Program-made: the position numbers and the translations under genes
The notes under the pieces: generated by a model
Databases searched by the model: none
What the model saw: the letters and a program-made list of their open reading frames with translations, nothing else
Told to the model about the DNA's origin: nothing
NCBI GenBank assembly: GCA_964462135.1
Contig: CAYWWK010000013.1
Span: 1-51,985 of the forward strand
Direction of reading: 5' to 3'
Source of the DNA: MGBC163016 sp964462135
Lineage (GTDB): Bacteria; Actinomycetota; Coriobacteriia; Coriobacteriales; Eggerthellaceae
DNA length: 51,985 bases
Part shown: positions 16,367 through 24,319 of the stretch, piece after piece
Position numbering within the stretch: position 1 is the stretch's first letter
How the letters are laid out: every line of letters begins with the position of its first letter

Positions 16367-16457
16367 GCGGAGAGGCAGGGATTCGAACCCTGGATACCGC
16401 TTGACACGGCATAACGGTTTTCGAGACCGCCGCATTCAACCGCTCTGCCACCTCTCC
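16365..16457 (-). tRNA. tRNA-Ser, anticodon CGA, CCA encoded
   Basis: Minus-strand GGAGAGG pairs with CCTCTCC; discriminator G and CCA are present. The anticodon at 16423-16421 is CGA, in a loop CTCGAAA. A long variable arm and GGGTTCGAATCCC confirm serine type. Confidence 0.95.
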
Positions 16458-16539
16458 GTAGCTGACCATGATAGCAGACGAACTGGGTCCTTCCCGCAGA
16501 AGAAAGAAGCGGAAGCTTTTCGCGTTCACCCGCGTATCT

Positions 16540-17331
16540 TCAGGACCGGACGAAAGCGATGCTGTAGGTACCCTCATGTTCATGCACGGCAATGGGTACA
16601 CCGAAGAGGGCGGACAGACGCTTTCCCGTCAGCATTCGCGCCTTCGCTCCATCATCCACGATGCGGCCTTCCTTGAGCAGCAAGACGCGCTTGATTCCAC
16701 CCACGATGTCATCGGGATAATGGGTGACCAGGACCACTGTGCGCTCTGAAGCGATGATCCGACTCATGGCTTCGCGGACATAGTACATGCCTTCAGGATC
16801 AAGACCGGTGCATGGCTCATCGAATATCAATACTGAAGGGTTGTGAACCAACGCTCTGGCAATGAGCACACGCCGTGCTTGACCGGACGAAAGCGTCGTC
16901 ACATCGCGATCAGCCAATGTTTGGATACCCAGCTCTTCCATGACAGCCATTGCCCGACCGTGTTGCTCCCGGCTCACAGGGATGCGCATAGGGCGTCCCA
17001 ATGAACCGAAGAGACCACCTTCCACGATATCGACGGCAGGAAGATGCACGGAGATCTGATTCTGCATGGCCGACGAGACGAACCCCACCTGGGACTTTAC
17101 CTCGGCGAGCGTGGCTCTGTCGTTTCCACGAAAACGCACCGGCGGCGTTTCCTGATGGAGGGGAAGCACTTCCCGGGTCAACAGATTGACGAGGGTTGAT
17201 TTTCCTGACCCATTGGGACCAAGGATTGCCACGGCCTCCCCTTCATATAAAGAAAGGTCATCCACGTGAAGGATGACCTTTCCGGATCGTTTGACGACAG
17301 CGTCGTGCAGCTCGAAGAGCGGGGTGGGCAT
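16540..17331 (-). CDS. ABC transporter-type ATP-binding protein
   Basis: 263 residues starting at MPTPLFELHDAVVKR, one base after the stop of the upstream lipoprotein gene (TAG-C-ATG), so translation is coupled. Walker A is GPNGSGKST, the signature LSSGQARR, Walker B VLIFDEP, and the switch His is in THYPDD. No membrane segments and no permease gene are present. The closest style is a ModF/single-domain ATPase, or a Mn/Zn-type import ATPase. The partner may be encoded elsewhere, or the protein may act alone. Substrate unknown. Confidence 0.9.
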   Translation of the reverse strand: MPTPLFELHDAVVKRSGKVILHVDDLSLYEGEAVAILGPNGSGKSTLVNLLTREVLPLHQETPPVRFRGNDRATLAEVKSQVGFVSSAMQNQISVHLPAVDIVEGGLFGSLGRPMRIPVSREQHGRAMAVMEELGIQTLADRDVTTLSSGQARRVLIARALVHNPSVLIFDEPCTGLDPEGMYYVREAMSRIIASERTVVLVTHYPDDIVGGIKRVLLLKEGRIVDDGAKARMLTGKRLSALFGVPIAVHEHEGTYSIAFVRS

Positions 17332-17332
17332 G

Positions 17333-18610
17333 CTAGCCTTCGGTTCCTTCAGTGGCCTCCGGTTCCACAGGAGTGGTCTCGGGTTCAGGAGCGGTCTCAG
17401 CCGCAGCGGCCGCTGCGGCATCCCCTTCAGCGTCAGCCACGTCATCGGCCGCACCCTCTTCGGCCAAGGTTTCCTCTTCATCGGCCACCTTGCCGGCAAG
17501 CTCATCCTCTGCTTCTTGGTTGATCTTGTCCATCTCTTCCTGGGTGTATTCGTCGCTCATATCAACGTTATAGGGCACGTCCTCGGGCATCTTGTTGATG
17601 ACCACGTCACTGGAAAGCTTCATGTCCTTGAGCCAGGCATCCATGGCATCCTGCGAATCCGTCTCAGAACTGGTGGTGCGGATCTCTTCCAGGATCTCGG
17701 AAGGAATCTGATCAAGGCTCTCGACGGTCTCCGGTGCTTCGAAGACATCGGTGACCATGATGATGTGATACCCATATTTGCTCTCGATGAGGTCTTTGGT
17801 GACCTCGCCCTCATTCAGGTTGGTGAGCGCCTCGGTGTATTCCGTCACGAAGGAGTTCAAGCGATCCCAACCCACATCGCCGCCATTTGCCTTCGAGCCC
17901 TCATCGGTGGAATACTCGGCCACCGCGTCCTCGAACGCCAACTCGCCCGAAAGAATGCGATTCTTGACCTCTTCCGCCGTCTCCTTGTCCTCCGACTTGA
18001 ACAGGATGTGGCTTGATCGCTTCGCCCCGGAATAGGAAGCGGCCGACTCCTGGGCCTTCTCCAGAAGCGCTTCATCGCTGAGCTGCGTCTCCTGCTCGAA
18101 TCCCTCTTGCAGCTTCTTCTGAAGGATGGAGTAGCGAAGGGCCTCGCGGTAATCATCATCGGTTTCGAAGCCCGCTTCCGTCCGCGCCTCATTCCACTTC
18201 TCGTCCGTGGTGTAGTTCTCACGCATCTTGTCCACGTAGGACTGTATCTCCTCATCGTCAGTAGTCACACCCCGCTGGTCAGCGAACTGCAGGACCAGCT
18301 CTTGGTTGATGAAGGTGCCAAGGGTCTGGTCACGCAGGCTTTGAGGGGTCTCGTTCTGCCCTTTGAGGTATTCCTTCCAGTCCTCATCCTCGGCATAGTT
18401 GTAGTTCAAGCGCATGTTGTTGATGGCACGTGTGATCTTGTCCTCTTCGATCTCGGTGCCATTGACCGTAGCGGCAACGCCTCCGGTAAGACCCGTATCG
18501 GTTTGGAGAATCTCGTTGTTCTGCTCTTCGGTAGAGGAGCATCCCGCAAGGACGAACATCAGAGCGCACCCGAGGGCTGTCGCGGCAAGTTTGACGAAAG
18601 GTTTTTTCAT
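17333..18610 (-). CDS. Lipoprotein peptidyl-prolyl isomerase/foldase (PrsA/SurA-like, parvulin)
   Basis: 425 residues from the ATG at 18610. Seven codons upstream is another in-frame ATG; neither has a strong ribosome binding site, but this start gives a clean lipoprotein signal (MKKPFVKLA, hydrophobic core, lipobox LAGC). A SurA N-like helical region follows the Cys. The rotamase domain lies about residues 190-290 (SSHILFK, ANGGDVGW, YHIIMV). The last 80 residues are acidic and then a Pro/Glu/Ala-rich tail. It should be anchored outside the membrane and help secreted proteins fold. It is coupled to the ABC ATPase gene downstream. Confidence 0.9.
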   Translation of the reverse strand: MKKPFVKLAATALGCALMFVLAGCSSTEEQNNEILQTDTGLTGGVAATVNGTEIEEDKITRAINNMRLNYNYAEDEDWKEYLKGQNETPQSLRDQTLGTFINQELVLQFADQRGVTTDDEEIQSYVDKMRENYTTDEKWNEARTEAGFETDDDYREALRYSILQKKLQEGFEQETQLSDEALLEKAQESAASYSGAKRSSHILFKSEDKETAEEVKNRILSGELAFEDAVAEYSTDEGSKANGGDVGWDRLNSFVTEYTEALTNLNEGEVTKDLIESKYGYHIIMVTDVFEAPETVESLDQIPSEILEEIRTTSSETDSQDAMDAWLKDMKLSSDVVINKMPEDVPYNVDMSDEYTQEEMDKINQEAEDELAGKVADEEETLAEEGAADDVADAEGDAAAAAAAETAPEPETTPVEPEATEGTEG

Positions 18611-18884
18611 AGGTTGCGAACTCGCTTTCATGAAAGAGACGTATCGAAGTATTCTCGCACATCGAAGGCACGCGCGAAAGCGTCATCCCCACATTCCCTC
18701 AAAGGAACAGAGGGCCTGATCGCCAAGGTTGGCGCAGGAAGATTGCACTGGCTTCGGCGCAGACGGAAGCGCTGACCAGAGCACTCCTCAAGACCAGGTT
18801 CGGGAGCACGCGCACGAGGCGCATGGACTATCTGCCCGAATGGTAGAATGGCGAGCAAATTTCCATACCCTGAAAGGGCACGAT

Positions 18885-20654
18885 ATGATCTCTGGAGACA
18901 TGGAGAAGCTGTATCCTTCCGCAAAGACCCTGGTGAAGGATTCTGTCGCAAGCCGCATCTTCAAAAAGGATGCCACCCTGTACGGATTCTCAGAAGAGGC
19001 CGAGGAATGCGCCCGCAACTTCATGGGCTGGACCGATCTTGCCGCCAACCCTCCTTGCGATGTCGCAAAGCTGACCGCCTTCGCCGATGAGGTTGCCTCC
19101 GACGGCATCGACACCGTGGTCCTCATTGGCCAGGGCGGCTCCACCCAGGCTCCCATGACCATCACGAAATACAACAAGCAGGACAAGAATCGTCTTCGCT
19201 TCCGCACTTTGGACTCGGATTCGCCCGTGCGCATCCGAGAACTCTTCGCCGGGTGCAATCCGAACAAGACGCTTTTCATCATCTCATCGAAGAGCGGTGG
19301 CACCATCGAACCACGCAGCCTGCTGGCCGCCATTCGCGAAAAGTACGAATCGGACCTTGGTACATCCATGGCCGATCATCTGGTTGCCATCACTGATCCC
19401 GGCACGAAACTGGACGTCTTGGCGCAAGAGCAAGGCTGGCGCCAGGTATTCCATGGATTGCCTGCGGTGGGAGGTCGATTCTCGGCACTGACGGTCTTCG
19501 GTCTGCTTCCTGCCGCCTTGGTGGGCATAGACCTGACGGAGTTCCTGGCTCACGCGCGCGAAGCGGAGATGCGCTGCTCCGAGGATGCCATCGACAATCC
19601 CGCCATCAACCTGGCAGCCTTCCTCTTCGACAATTATCAGCAGGGACGCAACAAGTTCTCGTTTTTGACCCCGAAGCGCGGACGCGTGCTGGGCTTGTGG
19701 ATAGAGCAGCTGGTCGCTGAGTCGCTGGGAAAGAGCGGGCAGGGTATTCTGCCGAACATCGAAGTGGATTCGCTGTTGCTCACCGAAGATCCCGGTGACC
19801 GCTCAGTCATCATGTATCAGACAAAGACCGACCTCTGGGACGAGAGCCGCAACTTCGAGATGTCCCTGGCCTACATCGACCCCAACATCCCGCGCCAGAA
19901 TTACAAGATCGACAGCGTCATGGAACTGGCTGAGCATTTCGTCATGTGGGAATACGCCATTGCCATGTGCGGATATCTGATGGAAGTGAACCCTTTCGAT
20001 CAACCCGATGTCGCCTCCACCAAGGCCATGGTGCTTGAGAACCTGGAGAAGGGCATTCCTGATCCAGACTACATCGAGGCCTTCACTGAAGAGGTTGACA
20101 TGGGGCTGGTGGAGGTTCGCCAAGCGCCGATGTTCTCCGAATGCAAGCGGCTGTATGACACGTTGCTTGCCTTGTTCCTCTCCATCCAGCCAGGTGATTA
20201 CTTCGCCTTGAATGCATTCCTCCCCTTCACCGGCGAAGGCCGTCGCGAAGCCCTTGAGACCATCCGCCATGACGTGGCAAGCCAATTCGGCGTTGTTTCC
20301 TGCTTGGAGGTGGGACCTCGGTACCTCCATTCAACGGGTCAGCTGCAGAAGGGCGGCCCGAACTGCGGGGTGTTCCTGACGCTTTCAGCTGATGAGCTGA
20401 AGGATGTTCCGTTGCCAGAGGGTTGCGAGGCCCCTTCCTTGGGAGCGTTGGCGAAGGCGCAGGCAGTCGGTGACATGACGGCTTTGGCCGAACGAGGAAG
20501 GCGCGTAGTCAGCCTGCATCTTCCGGACAATTCCGGTGTCACGTTGCGCATGCTTGCACACGTGGTCCACTGCGCCATTGAAGACGCCATGGTGGAACGC
20601 GAACTGGAGTTGTTCGAAGCCGCAGAGGACTTCTTCGATCTGTCAAGCGATTAA
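18885..20654 (+). CDS. pgi: Glucose-6-phosphate isomerase
   Basis: 589 residues from the ATG at 18885, which has AAAGGGCACGAT before it. The SIS fold is visible: IGQGGSTQAPMT, FIISSKSGGTIEP and FLTPKRGRVLGLWIEQL with the family's catalytic region downstream. The enzyme interconverts glucose-6-phosphate and fructose-6-phosphate in the cytoplasm. Its sequence looks like the PGI half of transaldolase-PGI fusions, but no transaldolase domain is attached. The next gene starts 13 bases after the stop. The 18611-18884 region upstream, shared with the lipoprotein gene, must hold divergent promoters; a TAGAAT at 18845 is a candidate -10. Confidence 0.92.
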   Translation: MISGDMEKLYPSAKTLVKDSVASRIFKKDATLYGFSEEAEECARNFMGWTDLAANPPCDVAKLTAFADEVASDGIDTVVLIGQGGSTQAPMTITKYNKQDKNRLRFRTLDSDSPVRIRELFAGCNPNKTLFIISSKSGGTIEPRSLLAAIREKYESDLGTSMADHLVAITDPGTKLDVLAQEQGWRQVFHGLPAVGGRFSALTVFGLLPAALVGIDLTEFLAHAREAEMRCSEDAIDNPAINLAAFLFDNYQQGRNKFSFLTPKRGRVLGLWIEQLVAESLGKSGQGILPNIEVDSLLLTEDPGDRSVIMYQTKTDLWDESRNFEMSLAYIDPNIPRQNYKIDSVMELAEHFVMWEYAIAMCGYLMEVNPFDQPDVASTKAMVLENLEKGIPDPDYIEAFTEEVDMGLVEVRQAPMFSECKRLYDTLLALFLSIQPGDYFALNAFLPFTGEGRREALETIRHDVASQFGVVSCLEVGPRYLHSTGQLQKGGPNCGVFLTLSADELKDVPLPEGCEAPSLGALAKAQAVGDMTALAERGRRVVSLHLPDNSGVTLRMLAHVVHCAIEDAMVERELELFEAAEDFFDLSSD

Positions 20655-20667
20655 AGCGATCAGTTCC

Positions 20668-21330
20668 ATGGCACGCGAATCGCTTGCTTCGAAGCAGGAA
20701 CGGGCAGCACTCATTGAGGCACGCCTGTTTGATTATTATGGCCCCGGGAAGGCATCGCTTGACTACCAGACGCCATTCCAGCTGACGGTAGCCGTGGTAT
20801 TGTCAGCCCAATGCACGGATGCCGCCGTCAACAAGGCAACACCCGCGCTCTTCGAACGCTTTCCCACCCCCGAGGCCATGGCTCAGGCCAACCCCCAGGA
20901 GGTGGAAGGCTACATTCGGTCTCTCGGGTTCTTTCGGGCGAAGGCGAAGAATCTGGTGGCCTTGGCTCAAACCGTCATGGGCGATTTCGGTGGGACGGTG
21001 CCCGCTGATGTAGACCTGCTGCAGAAGCTTCCCGGAGTGGGACGCAAGACCGCGAACTGCGTGATGTGCGAAGCGTTCAAGGACCCTCAGGGAATAGCTG
21101 TGGATACCCATGTCTTCCGCATAACCCACCGGCTCAAACTGGCCGGCCCCTCTGCGAATACGCCCCAGAAGGTTGAGGATATCCTTCTGAAGGTGTTCCC
21201 TCGCTCGGATTGGATGTATGTGAACCATCAGCTGGTGCACTTCGGACGTGAGTTCTGTCGTGCGCGCAATCCACGTTGTGGCGAATGCATCTTGGGCGAT
21301 CTGTGCCCCACACGCGGTCAGTGGACGTGA
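20668..21330 (+). CDS. nth: Endonuclease III (DNA glycosylase/AP lyase)
   Basis: 220 residues. It removes oxidised pyrimidines and cuts the abasic site. The helix-hairpin-helix with catalytic Lys is LPGVGRKTANCV; the catalytic Asp is in VDTHVFR. The four cysteines of the [4Fe-4S] cluster are C-x6-C-x2-C-x5-C near the C-terminus (CRARNPRCGECILGDLC). The start at MARESLASKQE lies 13 bases after the pgi stop with a poor ribosome binding site, suggesting co-transcription and coupling. Confidence 0.96.
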   Translation: MARESLASKQERAALIEARLFDYYGPGKASLDYQTPFQLTVAVVLSAQCTDAAVNKATPALFERFPTPEAMAQANPQEVEGYIRSLGFFRAKAKNLVALAQTVMGDFGGTVPADVDLLQKLPGVGRKTANCVMCEAFKDPQGIAVDTHVFRITHRLKLAGPSANTPQKVEDILLKVFPRSDWMYVNHQLVHFGREFCRARNPRCGECILGDLCPTRGQWT

Positions 21331-21416
21331 GGGAATCCGCCCGGTTGCCTTCGAATCGGACCGCAAGGGACTCCGGCATCATCGCAGCTGGTTTTATAGA
21401 TGATCAAGCAAAGGGT

Positions 21417-21525
21417 ATGAACGCATGAAGGTCGAAGCCGATTCTGCAGGACCAGAAACCCATGATATACCCCATCATGGGTTTCGCCAGTCCGAAGCCA
21501 AGGCTGAGCACCTTCATGCGTTCAT
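21417..21525 (+). ncRNA. Candidate structured RNA element, copy B
   Basis: Outer stem: 21417-21432 pairs perfectly with 21510-21525 (16 pairs). Inside it are CGAAGCCGATTCTGCAGG and GCCAAGGCTGAGC, as in copy A. A GGAC/GTCC stem replaces A's AGGC/GCCT, and an 11-base hairpin AAACCCATGAT/ATCATGGGTTT replaces A's third hairpin. The single-stranded AGAAA and TTTCGC motifs flanking that hairpin are conserved. It lies 86 bases after nth with no ORF of its own. The compensatory differences are the main evidence; the family is unidentified. Confidence 0.55.
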
Positions 21526-21677
21526 GTGTCGCCGCCACCAAGGCGAGACCCCTCCGCGAACACCACCGCCACCCCCCAAGGCCGAACGCCTTCATGTGTT
21601 CATACACCGCCACCCTGCCTTCTGCGCCCCCATTGTCCGAGAGGTTGTTCCGGTTGATCGCAGATTTCCTTGCAGGG

Positions 21678-21704
21678 GACGCAGGCTAAAGCCTGCGCTA
21701 CGAG
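21678..21704. repeat. Dispersed hairpin repeat, exact copy 2
   Basis: Identical over 27 bases to 16225-16251. Apart from this and the structured element, the 21331-21776 gap shows only repeated CTTCATG-GTTCAT tracts and no gene. Confidence 0.65.
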
Positions 21705-21776
21705 TCTTCGCTACACGCTGCGGAAACGACGGGCCATTAGAACCGACCCAAAAGCTCACACGCGAAGACGGTGCGC

Positions 21777-23588
21777 TTACTTCTTGGCGGCCTTCTTGCG
21801 ATCCGTGGCAGAAAGCAGGCGCTTGCGAAGGCGGATGCTCTGCGGTGTGACCTCCACCAGTTCGTCATCCTCGATGTACTCCAAGGCCTCTTCCAAAGTG
21901 AACGTGATGGGGGGCGTGAGCTGAATGGCCTTGTCGGCCGTGGACGAGCGCTGGTTGCCCAGGTTCTTCGTCTTCTCCACGTTGACCACCATGTCGCCCT
22001 CTTTGGCGGATTCGCCTACGATCATGCCTTCATAGCACTCATCCCCCGGTCCCACGAACAACCGTCCGCGCTCCTGCAGCGTATCCAAAGCATAGGCCAC
22101 CGCCTTGCCCGTGGACATGGCGATCATGCCACCGTTCTTGCGACCAGCCATGTCTCCTGAATAGGGCCCATATTCAAGGAAGTGGTGGAACAGCACCGCT
22201 TCGCCATGCGTGGCATTCAGGATGCGTGTCTTGAGGCCCATGGTCCCGCGCGAAGGAATGCGGAAGGTGATGTGGGTCATGGATTCATCAGATGCCATGT
22301 CCTCCATGATGCCTCCTGCCGTGCCCATGACCTCAATGGCCTTCCCGGCGTAATCATTGGGAACGTCAACCGTTGCCTCTTCGATCGGCTCGAGCTTCGC
22401 TCCATCCTCACCGGTCTTGTACACCACCCGAGGACGCCCCACTTGGAACTCGAAGCCTTCCCTGCGCATGGTTTCCATGAGAACGGACAGATGCAGAACG
22501 CCACGACCTGCCACTTCAATGCCGCTTTTGTCCTCCAGCTCGTTGATGCGCATGGAGATGTTGCTCTCCTTTTCGCGCAGCAGGCGCTCTTTGAGTTGAC
22601 GGGCTCCCACGATCTCGCCCTCACGACCCACCAGGGGACTGGTGGATGCCTCGAACACCACAGCCATGGTGGGTTCCTCGACCGCGATGGGAGCCATCTC
22701 CACCGGGTTCTCCGGGTCGGTCACGATGTCCCCGATATCTGCATCCTCAATGCCGATGACCGCTACGATGTCACCGGCAACGGCATCGGCCACCTCAACC
22801 TTGCCTAGGTTCTCGAAGGTGTACACCTTGCGGATCTGCGCCGGAGCCGAGCTTCCATCGGGCTTCACGACCAGCACGTTCTCCTTCTCATGGATGATGC
22901 CGCTGTGCAGGCGCCCCACGCCGATGCGCCCCTCATAGCTGGAATGATCCACCGTGCAGATCTGCAACGCCAAAGGTGCGTCCTCATCAACCTCCGGAGA
23001 GGGAATCTCCTCCAAGATGGTATCCAGAAGCGGAACCATGTCCGCATTGCCGTCCTCGGGGTCACGTCGCGCATAGCCATTCACTGCCGAAGCGTAGATG
23101 ACGGGAAAATCCAGCTGGGCATCCGTTGCGCCCAGTTCCACCATGAGGTCGAAGACCTTGTCCACCGCCTCTTCCGGATTCGCATTCGGACGATCGATCT
23201 TGTTCACCACCACCACGATGCGCAGCCCCCGCTCAAGGGCGTGCGACAGCACGAAGCGCGTCTGGGGCTTCGGTCCCTCATAGGCATCGACGATGAGCAG
23301 CGCGCCGTCTGCCATATTCAGCACGCGCTCAACCTCGCCTCCGAAATCCGCATGCCCCGGCGTGTCGATCACATTGATCTTGACGCCTTTGTACGTGATG
23401 GAGATGTTCTTCGAGAGGATGGTGATGCCTCGTTCACGCTCTTGATCGTTGGAATCAAGCACGCGCTCCTGTACCTGCTGATTCTCGCGGAAGACATGCG
23501 AAGCCCACAGCAGTCGATCCACCAGCGTGGTCTTGCCGTGATCGACATGGGCGATGATCGCAACGTTGCGGATGTTCTCTTGTTTCAT
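21777..23588 (-). CDS. typA: Translational GTPase TypA/BipA
   Basis: 603 residues. The G domain begins NVAIIAHVDHGKTTLVDRLL (G1), then DTPGHADFGGEVERVL (G3) and VVVNKIDRPNA (G4). EF-G-like domains III and V follow, then the TypA-specific C-terminal domain (KNGGMIAMSTGKAVAYALD). AGGAGCAGCTTCC precedes the ATG. It binds 70S ribosomes and supports growth at low temperature and under stress; the target in this host is unknown. Confidence 0.97.
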   Translation of the reverse strand: MKQENIRNVAIIAHVDHGKTTLVDRLLWASHVFRENQQVQERVLDSNDQERERGITILSKNISITYKGVKINVIDTPGHADFGGEVERVLNMADGALLIVDAYEGPKPQTRFVLSHALERGLRIVVVVNKIDRPNANPEEAVDKVFDLMVELGATDAQLDFPVIYASAVNGYARRDPEDGNADMVPLLDTILEEIPSPEVDEDAPLALQICTVDHSSYEGRIGVGRLHSGIIHEKENVLVVKPDGSSAPAQIRKVYTFENLGKVEVADAVAGDIVAVIGIEDADIGDIVTDPENPVEMAPIAVEEPTMAVVFEASTSPLVGREGEIVGARQLKERLLREKESNISMRINELEDKSGIEVAGRGVLHLSVLMETMRREGFEFQVGRPRVVYKTGEDGAKLEPIEEATVDVPNDYAGKAIEVMGTAGGIMEDMASDESMTHITFRIPSRGTMGLKTRILNATHGEAVLFHHFLEYGPYSGDMAGRKNGGMIAMSTGKAVAYALDTLQERGRLFVGPGDECYEGMIVGESAKEGDMVVNVEKTKNLGNQRSSTADKAIQLTPPITFTLEEALEYIEDDELVEVTPQSIRLRKRLLSATDRKKAAKK

Positions 23589-23731
23589 GGAAGCTGCTCC
23601 TGATAATGCTCGATTTTGCGAAAGCAGCCGCTATTCTACCTCCACTTGGAAAGGCTGCACCGCTGAGCAGCCAGGAAGCCCCTTGAGCGGGTGGCAAAAG
23701 CACACAGCTCCTGCCATAATCCTTGAGCATC

Positions 23732-24319
23732 ATGGAAACCGATCGAACAGGCACCACCGAAAGGCTCATCACCGTCGAGCACCTCAATGTGACGAGGGGA
23801 TCATTGGCCATCCATGTGCGCGTGCGCCCTGAATGGAATCGGACGAATGTCGCTATCGCAGAGAAGGTGTCCCAAGACTTCCCGAACGTCCCGCTTCATG
23901 CCTGCGTGAACCCCTGCGGCCGCACCTTCGCCAGCGTCATGGCGCGGACATCCCTTCCCCACCTGCTTGAGCACCTGATCATTGACCTGCAGGTGCAATG
24001 CGCTGCTGACGATGCCTCCACCACCTTCGCCGGTCATACGCATTGGATACCGGAAGAACCAGGCTGCGCCTTGATCACCGTGAGCTTTCACGATGACCGA
24101 CAGGCTCTGCAGGCAGTGCGAGACGCCTGCGCGTATCTGAATCGACTGCCCAACGAGCTATTTGACGAATTTGATGAGAAGGTCAATGAGGTCGGCGCGC
24201 TTGAAGGGCTTCGTGATGTGGGCAACCATGCCAGCGCGGTGACTCCGCTTGCGCCCCTCTTCGAAGGCGTCGGCGGTCAGAGCGATGATGGGCACGTCCT
24301 GCAGATCAGCACGACCTGA
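23732..24319 (+). CDS. Small protein resembling the N-terminal domain of cyanophycin synthetase
   Basis: 195 residues. Residues about 15-135 look like the CphA N-terminal domain: a VRVRPEWN strand, the CGRTFASVMARTSLPHLLEHL segment seen here as SLPHLLEHLIIDLQ, an AGHTHW motif and an ALITVSFHDDR strand, then ALQAVRDACAYLNRL. The ATP-grasp and Mur-ligase domains are absent, so it cannot make cyanophycin. The last 53 codons run antisense into the 3' end of the kinase gene, probably because an ancestral stop was lost. Start codon choice (ATG at 23732, or the TTG 9 bases before) is uncertain, as no good ribosome binding site is visible. Family assignment is from memory of the fold's motifs. Confidence 0.6.
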   Translation: METDRTGTTERLITVEHLNVTRGSLAIHVRVRPEWNRTNVAIAEKVSQDFPNVPLHACVNPCGRTFASVMARTSLPHLLEHLIIDLQVQCAADDASTTFAGHTHWIPEEPGCALITVSFHDDRQALQAVRDACAYLNRLPNELFDEFDEKVNEVGALEGLRDVGNHASAVTPLAPLFEGVGGQSDDGHVLQISTT

